DNA from: JASGCL01 sp965203915
GTDB taxonomy: Bacteria; Pseudomonadota; Alphaproteobacteria; JASGCL01
DNA length: 64,000 nt
Direction of reading: 5' to 3'
Assembly (NCBI GenBank): GCA_965203915.1
Contig: OZ241918.1
Coordinates: 868,001-932,000 of the forward strand
Positions 42,968 through 51,665 of this stretch are shown one piece after another. Position numbers and translations under genes: made by a program. The first letter of the stretch is position 1, and each line of letters begins with the position of its first letter. The notes beneath the pieces were generated by a model, which was not told where the DNA came from, made no database searches, and saw nothing but the letters and a program-made list of their open reading frames with translations.

Positions 42968-43411
42968 TTAAGGGACGCTTGCCAAAACTTCGGCCGCATG
43001 ATTTGGCACTTTTACCTTATGCCATTCCTTCACCAACTTACCATGATGATACAAAAAAGTTGCGCGCTCTATACCCATGTATTTTTTACCATACATCGAC
43101 TTTTCAACCCATACATCCATCGCTTCGCATAACGCGCCCTCTTCATCGGCGAGTAATATAAAATGCAAAGATTGCTTTTGGCAGAATCCTTGGTGCGATT
43201 TAACCGAATCTTTGGAAACGCCAATTATTTGGCAGTGTTTTTTTGTAAAATCGTTGGATAATCTTTGAAAATCGCCAGCCTCAACCGTGCAACCTGGCGT
43301 GTTGTCTTTGGGATAAAAATAAAGCACCAGCCAGTCTTTGGCAAATTCCTCGCTGCTGCGTATTTTTCCGAATTGGTCGGGTAAAGAAAAGGTAGGTAAC
43401 GTTTGGCTCAT
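42968..43411 (-). CDS. bcp: Bcp/PrxQ-type peroxiredoxin lacking the usual resolving cysteine
   Basis: Bcp reduces peroxides with electrons from thioredoxin. The 147-residue protein has FPKDNTPGCTVEA-type active-site context (here YFYPKDNTPGCTVEAGDF), with the peroxidatic Cys41. The second cysteine five residues later in many homologues is Gly46 here, so it should act as a 1-Cys enzyme, or use the Cys in KKHCQIIG. The ATG at 43411 places the conserved PTFSLPDQFG at the N-terminus; a GTG at 43432 is less likely. It is on the same strand as apaG. Confidence 0.92.
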   Translation of the reverse strand: MSQTLPTFSLPDQFGKIRSSEEFAKDWLVLYFYPKDNTPGCTVEAGDFQRLSNDFTKKHCQIIGVSKDSVKSHQGFCQKQSLHFILLADEEGALCEAMDVWVEKSMYGKKYMGIERATFLYHHGKLVKEWHKVKVPNHAAEVLASVP

Positions 43412-43551
43412 GGCATTCACTCTCACTGGCACTATAATTGGTTTTTTTATTTTTTACAAGGTGAAGGAGCGGGGCGGGACGTCTTTTGAAGGGAGCATTG
43501 AACTTAAGCAATCCGTTTGCAATATTACAGTAATAGCGATATTACAAATAC

Positions 43552-46218
43552 ATGGCACTAAAGGAAAAAATATTTGGTTGGTTAAAGAAAATTATTCGAT
43601 TTAATCGCATTATGACGGTGGTTATGCTGTGGTTAATCTTCGTCTATGGCCTGCCGCTTTTTCCCGCGCCCTTGGTGCTGAATCTGTTGTTGCCCTTACG
43701 TAGCACCGAAAATATTGCGGTCGATGATATAAGATTACGTTATAATATTTTAACCGCCACGCCCGAAATCATTGTTGATAATTTGCAGGTCGGGGACGAA
43801 AATTTTAACAAAATTGTGATAGGATTAAATAGCCGTTGGTCGCTCAATAACTCGCCACAAAAACAGATGTATGATGGGTGGCATCATCAGCAGGCACCAA
43901 AAACTGACTTCATACTCTCCAGCACGCCGCCCATGTTGGGCACGCCCAATTATTGGGAGGAAACAAAAACTTTTAATGTCTTAACTAGCAACGCCATATT
44001 TTCTTATGTCGTTGTTCGTTACGCACCGCTGGATATTCCTATAGAGATCCACGATTTGTTGATAAGCCCCGACCAAAATAGCCCCGTTGGCTTTAGGTTG
44101 GATGGGTTGTGGCGCATAGCGGGATACCGTGGTAAGTTATCGTTCAGCAAAAAAGAAGGAGAAAATCTAATATTAAATATAACCAGCAAAAGATTTAACT
44201 TGCTGGACGTGTTGTCAAATATCTGGGGCGACGAACAAAAGATATTGGATAATGTCGCTTTCCTGAATTTGGATATGCTGGCTAGAAAAAAACGTCGCAA
44301 CGCCTTGGAAGAATTTTTGGTTGATGGCAAGGTGATGTTTGATGATAATGTTAGTTTTCAATCGGCCGATATTAAAATTACATCTCAAAATCATTATGTT
44401 GAAGCCATGGTTGTGCCGAGCACCGAGCGGACTCATATATTTTTACGCTGGGATCTAAAAAATTTACAAACATTGTTATCCAATAAAATAAAATTGAACA
44501 CCAAGTTGCAGCAGTTGGATACCCAAGGTAGTTTATCGCTATATAAAATTTTGCCCCAGCGCGGCGGTTTAAGCGGGTGGGGGGTGGATGAAACGGATGC
44601 CAGCAAAAAAGTTGATAATAAGCTTGCGCTTTCTGCCGCTTTCAATCAACCCAGCATAAAGGCACTTAACCTTCAAGCCAATTTGTTACCTAACCAGGTT
44701 GAAGAGGTCGCGACCGATTATGCTTTCCATGGTAAATTACAAGCCAGCAAAGACCAACAAAAGATGGATGCCAATTTTAAAATAGCCAAGGTCGGCAGCG
44801 ATAACAATTTTCATGTTCAAGTTTATGAATCGCTGCAGTCGGTTTGCACCATGTTTGATTTTTGTAATGCTTTGCCTGCCAATTTAATATGGGGGCACGA
44901 CGTAAGCAAGTTAAAGGGTAATTATGATATTCATATAACCACCACCGAACAGAATGCTTATGAAAAAATAAGAGGGTGGCGCAAAATATTTTTTGCCGCC
45001 AATATTACCTTCAAGAACACGCCATCTTTTGACATTCCTTTTATTAACTTTACCTCGCGCGCCAACAGCACCACCCAAATATTTACCAATGGTTACAGTT
45101 ACGGCAACACAGTGCTTGTTAATAAAGTCAATGTCTCGAATGAAAAAGGTTTATCGGTGAATGCCAACAATTTGCAATTCCAAAATGGAACTTTCTTAAA
45201 GGGGACGATAGAATCCACGCTTGGACAAAAAGAAAAATCAGCCTTTACGATATCGCACTTGCCCGATGGCACAAGGAAAATGGAAGTGGTGGGGGATAGG
45301 GTTTCTTTCGCGCCTTACCTAGGGTTTGAGAAAGATAGAGTTCCTGCCTCGCCAAACGATATTGATTTCTTGGATAGGCATATAAATCGCAAAAAACTAC
45401 CCGATGTTTACCTTACGGGGCAAATCAAAAAATTGCGCCTTCATGGCGACTACGAATGGAACAATGCCACATTATTGTTGGTTGTTCGTGATGAGAGGTT
45501 AGAGCAGGTTGATTTCAAAAGCGACCAGCTAACTTTATTCTATAAGGTAGGAGCAATTGGTGATGCGGTATTAAAAATCAATGGCACGCACGCTGGCGAA
45601 ATGCTCAATGGTTTGGGCGTGTTAAGCGGGATAGAGGGCGGAAAAATTAAATTCAACGCACAGGCCGAAAACGCCGATGAACCATTGATAGGTAGCGGCG
45701 AAATAATAGATAGCAATGTGTTGCGTTTGGGCGGGATAGCCAAAATGTTTGACCTATTATCAATCTCAGGTTTATTTAGCGACAACGAAGGGGTGCCGTT
45801 TGATAAGATAGTCGTCAATGCCAAAATGCGCGAGAGGCAAATTATTTTTGAAGAAGGCATCATGAGTGGGCCATCGATGGAGATGACCTTTGCGGGGCGG
45901 TTGGATCTTTTTGGGCCTGGCACCTATATCGAGGGAACCTATGTGCCCAAGAATATCATCACCCGTATTTTGGATATTATCCCCTTGTTAAATCTTATCT
46001 TGCCCATGACGGGCGACAACGCCGTGATAGGCACGCGTTATACTATAAAAGGTTCGCTTGAAGACCTGAAGGTTAGGTTTAATGTTGGCACCATCCTGAC
46101 GCCTGGTATTTTGCGCGGTATTTTTGGCAAACCGACTGGGGCGCAAGAATTTATCGAGCGTGGCAACAAAAATAACGCCTTGCCTTTTCCATCAAAGCAA
46201 GATAAAAGCAACCTGTAA
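43552..46218 (+). CDS. AsmA-like/DUF3971-type large envelope protein
   Basis: The 888-residue protein has a basic cytoplasmic N-terminus, one membrane segment near residues 20-45, and a long beta-rich periplasmic body. Its C-terminal 250 residues show the AsmA-like C-terminal pattern: FKSDQLTLFYKVG, the GLGVLSGIEGGKI segment, SGEIIDSNVLRLGGIAKMFDLLSISGL near residue 720, the LFGPGTYIEGTYVP segment, and the YTIKGSLEDLKVRFN end. Related proteins (YhdP, TamB) help move phospholipids between membranes; that role is inferred here. At 888 residues it is shorter than typical YhdP. It precedes tRNA-Ser. Confidence 0.82.
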   Translation: MALKEKIFGWLKKIIRFNRIMTVVMLWLIFVYGLPLFPAPLVLNLLLPLRSTENIAVDDIRLRYNILTATPEIIVDNLQVGDENFNKIVIGLNSRWSLNNSPQKQMYDGWHHQQAPKTDFILSSTPPMLGTPNYWEETKTFNVLTSNAIFSYVVVRYAPLDIPIEIHDLLISPDQNSPVGFRLDGLWRIAGYRGKLSFSKKEGENLILNITSKRFNLLDVLSNIWGDEQKILDNVAFLNLDMLARKKRRNALEEFLVDGKVMFDDNVSFQSADIKITSQNHYVEAMVVPSTERTHIFLRWDLKNLQTLLSNKIKLNTKLQQLDTQGSLSLYKILPQRGGLSGWGVDETDASKKVDNKLALSAAFNQPSIKALNLQANLLPNQVEEVATDYAFHGKLQASKDQQKMDANFKIAKVGSDNNFHVQVYESLQSVCTMFDFCNALPANLIWGHDVSKLKGNYDIHITTTEQNAYEKIRGWRKIFFAANITFKNTPSFDIPFINFTSRANSTTQIFTNGYSYGNTVLVNKVNVSNEKGLSVNANNLQFQNGTFLKGTIESTLGQKEKSAFTISHLPDGTRKMEVVGDRVSFAPYLGFEKDRVPASPNDIDFLDRHINRKKLPDVYLTGQIKKLRLHGDYEWNNATLLLVVRDERLEQVDFKSDQLTLFYKVGAIGDAVLKINGTHAGEMLNGLGVLSGIEGGKIKFNAQAENADEPLIGSGEIIDSNVLRLGGIAKMFDLLSISGLFSDNEGVPFDKIVVNAKMRERQIIFEEGIMSGPSMEMTFAGRLDLFGPGTYIEGTYVPKNIITRILDIIPLLNLILPMTGDNAVIGTRYTIKGSLEDLKVRFNVGTILTPGILRGIFGKPTGAQEFIERGNKNNALPFPSKQDKSNL

Positions 46219-46259
46219 CGATAATCCAAGTTGGCTTGTTAAAATTTCTTTTAATTAAT

Positions 46260-46349
46260 GGAGGAGTGGCCGAGTGGTCGAAGGCGCACGATTGGAAATC
46301 GTGTAGGGTGTTAAAGCCCTCACGGGTTCGAATCCCGTCTCCTCCGCCA
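46260..46349 (+). tRNA. tRNA-Ser (anticodon GGA)
   Basis: The 90-nt sequence folds as a class II tRNA. The acceptor stem GGAGGAG pairs perfectly with CTCCTCC. The anticodon stem CACGA/TCGTG encloses the loop TTGGAAA, giving anticodon GGA, which reads UCC and UCU serine codons. A long variable arm (TAGGGTGTTAAAGCCCTC) is typical of tRNA-Ser, followed by a T-arm with GGTTCGAATCC. The discriminator is G and the CCA end is encoded. The rpiB gene begins 68 bp downstream. Confidence 0.97.
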
Positions 46350-46417
46350 TGCTTGGCTTTTATCTTTGGATATTGCCTGCCTGGCATCTTATTTTTAATA
46401 GATCGATATATAATGTT

Positions 46418-46873
46418 ATGACCGAAGCATTCTTGCCTCCTAAAGTTTTTATAACTTCTGACCACGCGGGATATGATTTAAAAATGACCTTGCGCGAAAC
46501 TTTGCGCGCCAGCGGTTATCGAGATGTCGAACTATTGGGAGCGACATCGACCGTGGCCAGCGATTACCCTGACGATGCCAAACAATTAAGCGACGCCATG
46601 TTGCAAAGCAAAGAATCATGGGGAATAGCAATCTGCGGCTCGGGCATTGGTATAGCTATCGCTCTTAATCGCCACCCGCATATCCGGGCGGCATTGTGCC
46701 ACGATGTCGGCGACGCCGCGACAGCGCGTGAACATAACAATGCCAATATATTGGTGTTGGCGGCAAGAAAAACCAGCGACCAAATAGCCAAAAATATCCT
46801 TGATGTTTTTCGCAAAACTTTGTTTGATAACAAAAGCGAACGCCATCTCAGGCGTGTTAAGAAATTATCTTAA
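46418..46873 (+). CDS. rpiB: Ribose-5-phosphate isomerase B
   Basis: RpiB interconverts ribose-5-phosphate and ribulose-5-phosphate. The 151-residue protein has the ITSDHAGYDLK motif near residue 12, the SDYPDDA segment near residue 48, the GIAICGSGIGIAIALNR motif near residue 68 with the catalytic cysteine, and the ALCHDVGDAATAREHNNANIL segment near residue 90. I start it at the ATG at 46418; an in-frame codon at 46349 lies in the tRNA CCA end and would add hydrophobic residues not found in the family. It overlaps the end of convergent galE by 4 bp. Confidence 0.95.
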   Translation: MTEAFLPPKVFITSDHAGYDLKMTLRETLRASGYRDVELLGATSTVASDYPDDAKQLSDAMLQSKESWGIAICGSGIGIAIALNRHPHIRAALCHDVGDAATAREHNNANILVLAARKTSDQIAKNILDVFRKTLFDNKSERHLRRVKKLS

Positions 46874-47895
46874 GTTTTTTTGCTTTGTTGATAAAAACGC
46901 CAACTATCGACACACATTTGGGTTAAATCTTTTTCGGCGTGCCAGCCAAGTTCTTGGTTGGCGCGGGTGGCATTGGCCCAAACGGCGGGGCTATCGCCTG
47001 GGCGTCGGTTGGTGATTGTTACGGGCAAGGGTTTGTTGCGCCCCGTTGCCTCCTCAAAAGTTTTTAGCATTTCTAGCACGCTGTAACCATGACCACGGCC
47101 CAAATTAAAAACATTAAAACCTGGGTGGTTATCTAGATAGGCGAGGGCTTTGATATGGGCAGCAACAAGGTCAACCACATGAATGTAATCCCTAATTCCT
47201 GTGCCGTCGGGCGTGTCATAATCATCGCCAAAAATTTGTAATTTTTCCATTTCGCCGCCCGCAACTTTAAGAATGATAGGCATCAAGTTGTTGGGTGTGC
47301 CAAGCGGATCTTCGCCGATAAGCCCCGTGCTATCCGCGCCGCATGGGTTAAAATAGCGCAAACTTGCGACGCGCCATTGCTTATCGCTACGACATAAATC
47401 GGCCAGAATATTTTCGACCATCAATTTGCTTTCGCCGTAAGGGTTGATGGGGGCAAGGGGCGAGGCCTCGGTCAGTGGTAATGATTGGGGAACACCGTAA
47501 ACCGTGGCCGAAGATGAAAAAATAAATTTTTTAACATCATGTTGTTGCATGGCTTGCAATAAATTTAACGAGCCCGCCACATTGTTGGCGTAATAAGCCA
47601 GCGGTTCGCGCATCGATTCGCCCACCGCCTTTAATCCCGCAAAATGCATCACGGCATGTATGGGTTGTTGCGAAAAAATATCCTCAAGCAACAATTTGTC
47701 CCTGATGTCGCCCTTGTATAGCAAGGGGGCGTGCCCCGTGATTATCTTTATATTATCAATCGCCGTGGGTTGCGCGTTGCTAAAATTATCCAGCACCATG
47801 ACGCGGTAACCTTGCTGCATCAGGGCTAAGACGGCGTGACTACCGATGAAGCCAGCGCCGCCCGTTACCAAAATATTGCTGTCGTTTGTGTTCAT
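46870..47895 (-). CDS. galE: UDP-glucose 4-epimerase
   Basis: GalE interconverts UDP-glucose and UDP-galactose. The 341-residue protein has the NAD-binding VTGGAGFIGSH motif near residue 10, the DNFSNA segment, the HFAGLKAVGESM segment near residue 82, and the catalytic SSSATVYG (near residue 122) with YGESK (near residue 148). The RYFNPCGAD segment follows near residue 175. I chose the ATG at 47895; an in-frame ATG at 47916 would add seven residues. It is probably the source of UDP-galactose for the UDP-galactopyranose mutase at 21.9 kb. Confidence 0.95.
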   Translation of the reverse strand: MNTNDSNILVTGGAGFIGSHAVLALMQQGYRVMVLDNFSNAQPTAIDNIKIITGHAPLLYKGDIRDKLLLEDIFSQQPIHAVMHFAGLKAVGESMREPLAYYANNVAGSLNLLQAMQQHDVKKFIFSSSATVYGVPQSLPLTEASPLAPINPYGESKLMVENILADLCRSDKQWRVASLRYFNPCGADSTGLIGEDPLGTPNNLMPIILKVAGGEMEKLQIFGDDYDTPDGTGIRDYIHVVDLVAAHIKALAYLDNHPGFNVFNLGRGHGYSVLEMLKTFEEATGRNKPLPVTITNRRPGDSPAVWANATRANQELGWHAEKDLTQMCVDSWRFYQQSKKT

Positions 47896-47993
47896 GTTCT
47901 TTTGAATCCCTATCATGGCTTATGCCACGGGCGTGGTATTTTTTCAATCTATAGAATTTGTATTTTGCTCGTAATTAATCTATAGATGATTTG

Positions 47994-49811
47994 ATGAAAA
48001 AATACATTCGGTTATTAATCGAAAGTCAGGACTGCTTTCGATTTTCAAGCAAAAAACAAATTTTTAAATTGTTGGCGGGGAATATCCTGGTGGGGTTGTG
48101 CGAAACCTTGGGTTTTGTTCCCTTATTTTGGCTTGTGGTTGTTATGTCAGACCCTGTGGCGATATTGAACTATCGCTGGATAGGTTCTGTCTTTCAGCAT
48201 TTTTCGGTGGTTAACCCGTTGGAGATATTGCTAATATTAAGCGCGATGGTAGCGGTGCTATTTGTAGCAAAAACCGGTTTGCAAATATTATATCACCAAC
48301 GTATTTCAAAGGTCACGGCTTTGTGGGGCAATAAAATAAGCCAAGAGGTGTTTTTTAATTATTTTAAGGCTCACTACGCTGTTTTATTAAAACGCAACCT
48401 GCCTTACATGCGCACCATGATAGGTTATGGACATACTATTCCCAATGAATTCTTCCTTCATGTGGTTTTTTTGCTTTCTTATAGTTTGCAAATATTCTTT
48501 TTATTGCTGGTTATACTTGTTACCTTGCGCTCGGTCATATTGTTGGTATTGGTGGTGGCGTTGATTGCCTTTATTTTGGACAGATTTTATATTCGGCAAA
48601 AATTGATTAAAATCCAGGAAGCCTTGTTAAGGCGAACCATAGCAAGATCCTTGATAGAAGAAAATTCGATTAATAATATTAAGGAAGCAAAATTGTCGGG
48701 GCAAGAGGAAACCTACATCAAGCAATATGATAAAATAATTTTACCCGATTCGGTAGATAAGGCGCGACTCAGTTTTCTTGGTTTCTTGCCCAGCCAAATA
48801 ACCGAGGTTTTGGCAATCATAGGTCTGATAGTTATATTTAACGCCCTTGCTAGTTTTTCGACCAATAACAATTTGTTGACCGCGCAGATTGGTATCATGG
48901 TGGGGGTGGTTTTTCGCTTTTTGCCTTACTTAAATCGCATCATGCACAGTTGGAATCACCTAAAATCTTTTTCAACCATCATGCGTAAATTGTTAGACGA
49001 ATATAAAGAGGTGCGGGCCGCGCGCGGCGTAGAGATTGAGAATAGTCTGCCCATAGATTTTAAGCAGTCTATTAATTTTCATCAAGTCGCTTATCGCTAT
49101 AATGACAAGGAAAAATATGTGGTTGATAATGTAAACCTGGTTATTAAAAAGGGCGAGTTCATTGGCTTAACGGGACCATCGGGCAGCGGCAAAACAACCC
49201 TGGCCAATTTGTTGATGGGCTTCATTGCGCCCAGCAAAGGACATATCATGGTTGATGATACAATATTACGTCCCGAACATATCCATCATTGGTATAAAAA
49301 AATTGGTATGGTTGACCAAGATATTTATATCGCCGTTGGCACGGTGGCAGAAAATGTTGCCTATGGCGAATCCTTGGCAGAGATCAAAACATCCAAAGCA
49401 AAACAAGCTCAAATTGTGGGGGCGTTAAAAAAAGCTCAGATTTGGGATTTTGTTAAATCTTTACCCCAAGGTATTTTTACAAAAATTGGCGAGGGCGAAA
49501 AATTATTATCGGGCGGGCAGGGGCAACGGATAGCTATTGCCCGGGCATTTTATCGCCATATCGAAATATTGGTGCTTGATGAGGCCTCAGCGAAACTAGA
49601 CATGGCGACCGAAAGATCGTTTTTTGATTATTTGCAAACCTTAAAAGGGCAATTAACCGTGGTGATGATAGCCCACCGCCTCTCGACTTTAAAAAGCTGC
49701 GATAAGATACTTTTTATAAAAGAAGGCGAAATAAAAAGCAGCGGTAATTTTTCAGAATTAGAAAAAAGCAACGAAGATTTCCGCAGTTACCTATTGCAAG
49801 CCAAGGTGTAA
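47994..49811 (+). CDS. ABC exporter (fused membrane and ATPase domains), possibly lipid-linked glycan flippase
   Basis: A 605-residue half-transporter: six membrane segments in the first 330 residues (N-terminal basic segment, then hydrophobic stretches near 30-50, 75-100, 155-200, 260-280), then an ATPase domain. The ATPase has Walker A GPSGSGKTT (near residue 395), the Q-loop MVDQD, signature LSGGQGQRIAIARA (near residue 505), Walker B ILVLDEAS and switch AHR. The shape resembles PglK/MsbA-type flippases. Its place next to galE suggests glycan or lipid export. ATG at 47994 is preferred over the TTG at 47991. Confidence 0.87.
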   Translation: MKKYIRLLIESQDCFRFSSKKQIFKLLAGNILVGLCETLGFVPLFWLVVVMSDPVAILNYRWIGSVFQHFSVVNPLEILLILSAMVAVLFVAKTGLQILYHQRISKVTALWGNKISQEVFFNYFKAHYAVLLKRNLPYMRTMIGYGHTIPNEFFLHVVFLLSYSLQIFFLLLVILVTLRSVILLVLVVALIAFILDRFYIRQKLIKIQEALLRRTIARSLIEENSINNIKEAKLSGQEETYIKQYDKIILPDSVDKARLSFLGFLPSQITEVLAIIGLIVIFNALASFSTNNNLLTAQIGIMVGVVFRFLPYLNRIMHSWNHLKSFSTIMRKLLDEYKEVRAARGVEIENSLPIDFKQSINFHQVAYRYNDKEKYVVDNVNLVIKKGEFIGLTGPSGSGKTTLANLLMGFIAPSKGHIMVDDTILRPEHIHHWYKKIGMVDQDIYIAVGTVAENVAYGESLAEIKTSKAKQAQIVGALKKAQIWDFVKSLPQGIFTKIGEGEKLLSGGQGQRIAIARAFYRHIEILVLDEASAKLDMATERSFFDYLQTLKGQLTVVMIAHRLSTLKSCDKILFIKEGEIKSSGNFSELEKSNEDFRSYLLQAKV

Positions 49812-49837
49812 CGTAGCTGTCAAATACTTATGGCTAT

Positions 49838-49873
49838 GCTAGGGGTGATGTTAGGGGCGACCCTAGGGGTTTT
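49838..49873. repeat. three imperfect 12-bp units between convergent genes
   Basis: GCTAGGGGTGAT, GTTAGGGGCGAC and CCTAGGGGTTTT follow each other (49838-49849, 49850-49861, 49862-49873). They share a TAGGGG core at the same place in each unit. They lie in the 69-bp gap between the ABC exporter and ETF-QO genes. Confidence 0.65.
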
Positions 49874-49881
49874 ATAAAACC
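49868..49881. repeat. 14-bp perfect palindrome at the end of the ETF-QO gene
   Basis: GGTTTTATAAAACC (49868-49881) is its own reverse complement and touches the stop codon of the ETF-QO gene. Sitting between two converging genes, it could serve as a weak bidirectional hairpin, but the stem has no loop and no T-run beyond its own. Confidence 0.55.
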
Positions 49882-51530
49882 TACATTTGGGTGTAGTTTG
49901 GACCGCCACCGCCCATTGGGGCAACCCAATTGATATTTTGGGTTGGGTCCTTGATATCGCAGGTTTTGCAATGAACGCAATTTTGAGCATTGATCTGCAG
50001 GGCAGCTTTTTTACCCTCCCCAATGATTTCATAAACGCCAGCGGGGCAGTAACGTTGTTCGGGTGCGTCATAATTGGCCAAATTAATGGTAATAGGAATT
50101 TTGTTATTTTTTAAGGTCAGGTGGCAAGGTTGATTTTCTTCGTGATTGGTGCCCGAAAATGAAAGATTTGTCAGACGGTCGAAACTAATGATATTATCAG
50201 GTTTGGGATAATGTATTTTTTTGGCCGCCGATTTTTTCTTTAATGACAGGTTGTCGGCACCGTGATGTGACAATGTCCATGGCGCGCGACCACGAAAAAT
50301 ATAGGTATCCAGCGCGCTGTAAACCAAGCCAAACAAATAACCCCATTTAAAGGCGGGGCGAATATTGCGCGCCAATTTTAATTCTTTCCACACCCATGAT
50401 TTCTTAACCGAAGTTTCGTAATCAAACAATTCCACAGCAGGGTTATCGGTCGAAAGAGCCGCGGCGATTGATTCCGCCGCCAGCATACCCGTTTTTATCG
50501 CGGTGTGAGAACCCTTAATTTTTGGCACGTTGAGGAAGCCCGCGGTGCAACCCACCAACAAACCGCCAGGCATGGTCAATTTGGGAATGGATTGGAAGCC
50601 CCCTTCGTTAATGGCGCGCGCCCCGTAAGAAATTCGTTTGCCGCCCGTTAATATATTTTTAACAAATGGGTGATGTTTAAAACGTTGAAATTCCATATAG
50701 GGCGACAGGTAAGGATTGGGATAATCAAGTCCGATAACAAAACCAATCGCCAGCACGCCCCGTTCGGCATTTTTTTCCAAATGATAAATAAATGACCCGC
50801 CGTAGGTGTCAAAAGAAAGGGGCCAACCCGTGGTATGGATGATGTTGCCAGGTTTGGAATTCTTAACTGGAATTTCCCACAATTCTTTGATGCCAATGCC
50901 ATAGGTTTGCGGTTGCGCATTTTTGCGTAATTTGAATTTTTCCATCATCATCTTGGTTAGATGCCCGCGGCAACCCTCGGCAAAAATGGTATAACGCGCC
51001 CGCAATTCCATGCCAGGTTGGTAATCGGCTGTTTTTTTCCCTTGTTTATCTATACCGACGTCGTTGGTGGCGACGCCCGCAACGGCGCCATTTTTATTGA
51101 ATAAAACTTCGGTGGCGGAGAAGCCAGGATAAATTTCTACCCCCAAAGATTCGGCCTGTTGGCCAAGCCAGCGCACCACTTGCCCCAGCGAGACAATATA
51201 ATTGCCGTGGTTATTCATTTGTGGTGGGGTGGGTAAGCGAAAGGCCTTCTTTTTGGTTAAGAACATAAAATGGTCATCCTTCGCCGCGGTTTTGACAGGG
51301 CTATCCATTTTTTGCCAATCAGGCAGCAATTCATTTAAACCACGCGGTTCCATCACCGCGCCCGATAAAATATGGGCACCGACTTCTGACCCTTTTTCTA
51401 TAACGCATACCGATATATCGCGCCCGCCATTGCCGCCCGCCGCCAATTGTTTTAATTTGATAGCCGCCGCCAAGCCCGCTGGCCCCGCCCCAACTATCAC
51501 CACATCAAATTCCATTGCTTCGCGTGTCAT
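49881..51530 (-). CDS. Electron transfer flavoprotein-ubiquinone oxidoreductase
   Basis: ETF-QO passes electrons from fatty-acid and amino-acid dehydrogenases through ETF to ubiquinone at the inner membrane. The 549-residue protein has the FAD motif VVIVGAGPAGLAAA near residue 9, the GAHILSGAVMEPRGL segment near residue 51, the quinone-binding region around residues 225-300, and a C-terminal 4Fe-4S ferredoxin-like domain. The domain has CPAGVYE and then NCVHCKTCDIKDPTQNI near residues 490-540. The ETF alpha and beta genes are not in the window. Confidence 0.95.
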   Translation of the reverse strand: MTREAMEFDVVIVGAGPAGLAAAIKLKQLAAGGNGGRDISVCVIEKGSEVGAHILSGAVMEPRGLNELLPDWQKMDSPVKTAAKDDHFMFLTKKKAFRLPTPPQMNNHGNYIVSLGQVVRWLGQQAESLGVEIYPGFSATEVLFNKNGAVAGVATNDVGIDKQGKKTADYQPGMELRARYTIFAEGCRGHLTKMMMEKFKLRKNAQPQTYGIGIKELWEIPVKNSKPGNIIHTTGWPLSFDTYGGSFIYHLEKNAERGVLAIGFVIGLDYPNPYLSPYMEFQRFKHHPFVKNILTGGKRISYGARAINEGGFQSIPKLTMPGGLLVGCTAGFLNVPKIKGSHTAIKTGMLAAESIAAALSTDNPAVELFDYETSVKKSWVWKELKLARNIRPAFKWGYLFGLVYSALDTYIFRGRAPWTLSHHGADNLSLKKKSAAKKIHYPKPDNIISFDRLTNLSFSGTNHEENQPCHLTLKNNKIPITINLANYDAPEQRYCPAGVYEIIGEGKKAALQINAQNCVHCKTCDIKDPTQNINWVAPMGGGGPNYTQM

Positions 51531-51665
51531 GGTTTTGTTTTTTGTATTCTTGTTATTGTCAATAAGTTGCTTTACAAAATTGGCAGAATCGCCGAATGAT
51601 TGGTTGAAGATACAAAAATATAACTAGTATAGTCAAAAAAAAATTGCAACTTATTTTTCCATTTT

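Noticed and set aside
46349..46417. Longer start of rpiB from within the tRNA-Ser CCA end
   Set aside because: It would add 23 hydrophobic residues absent from RpiB proteins and would overlap a mature tRNA.
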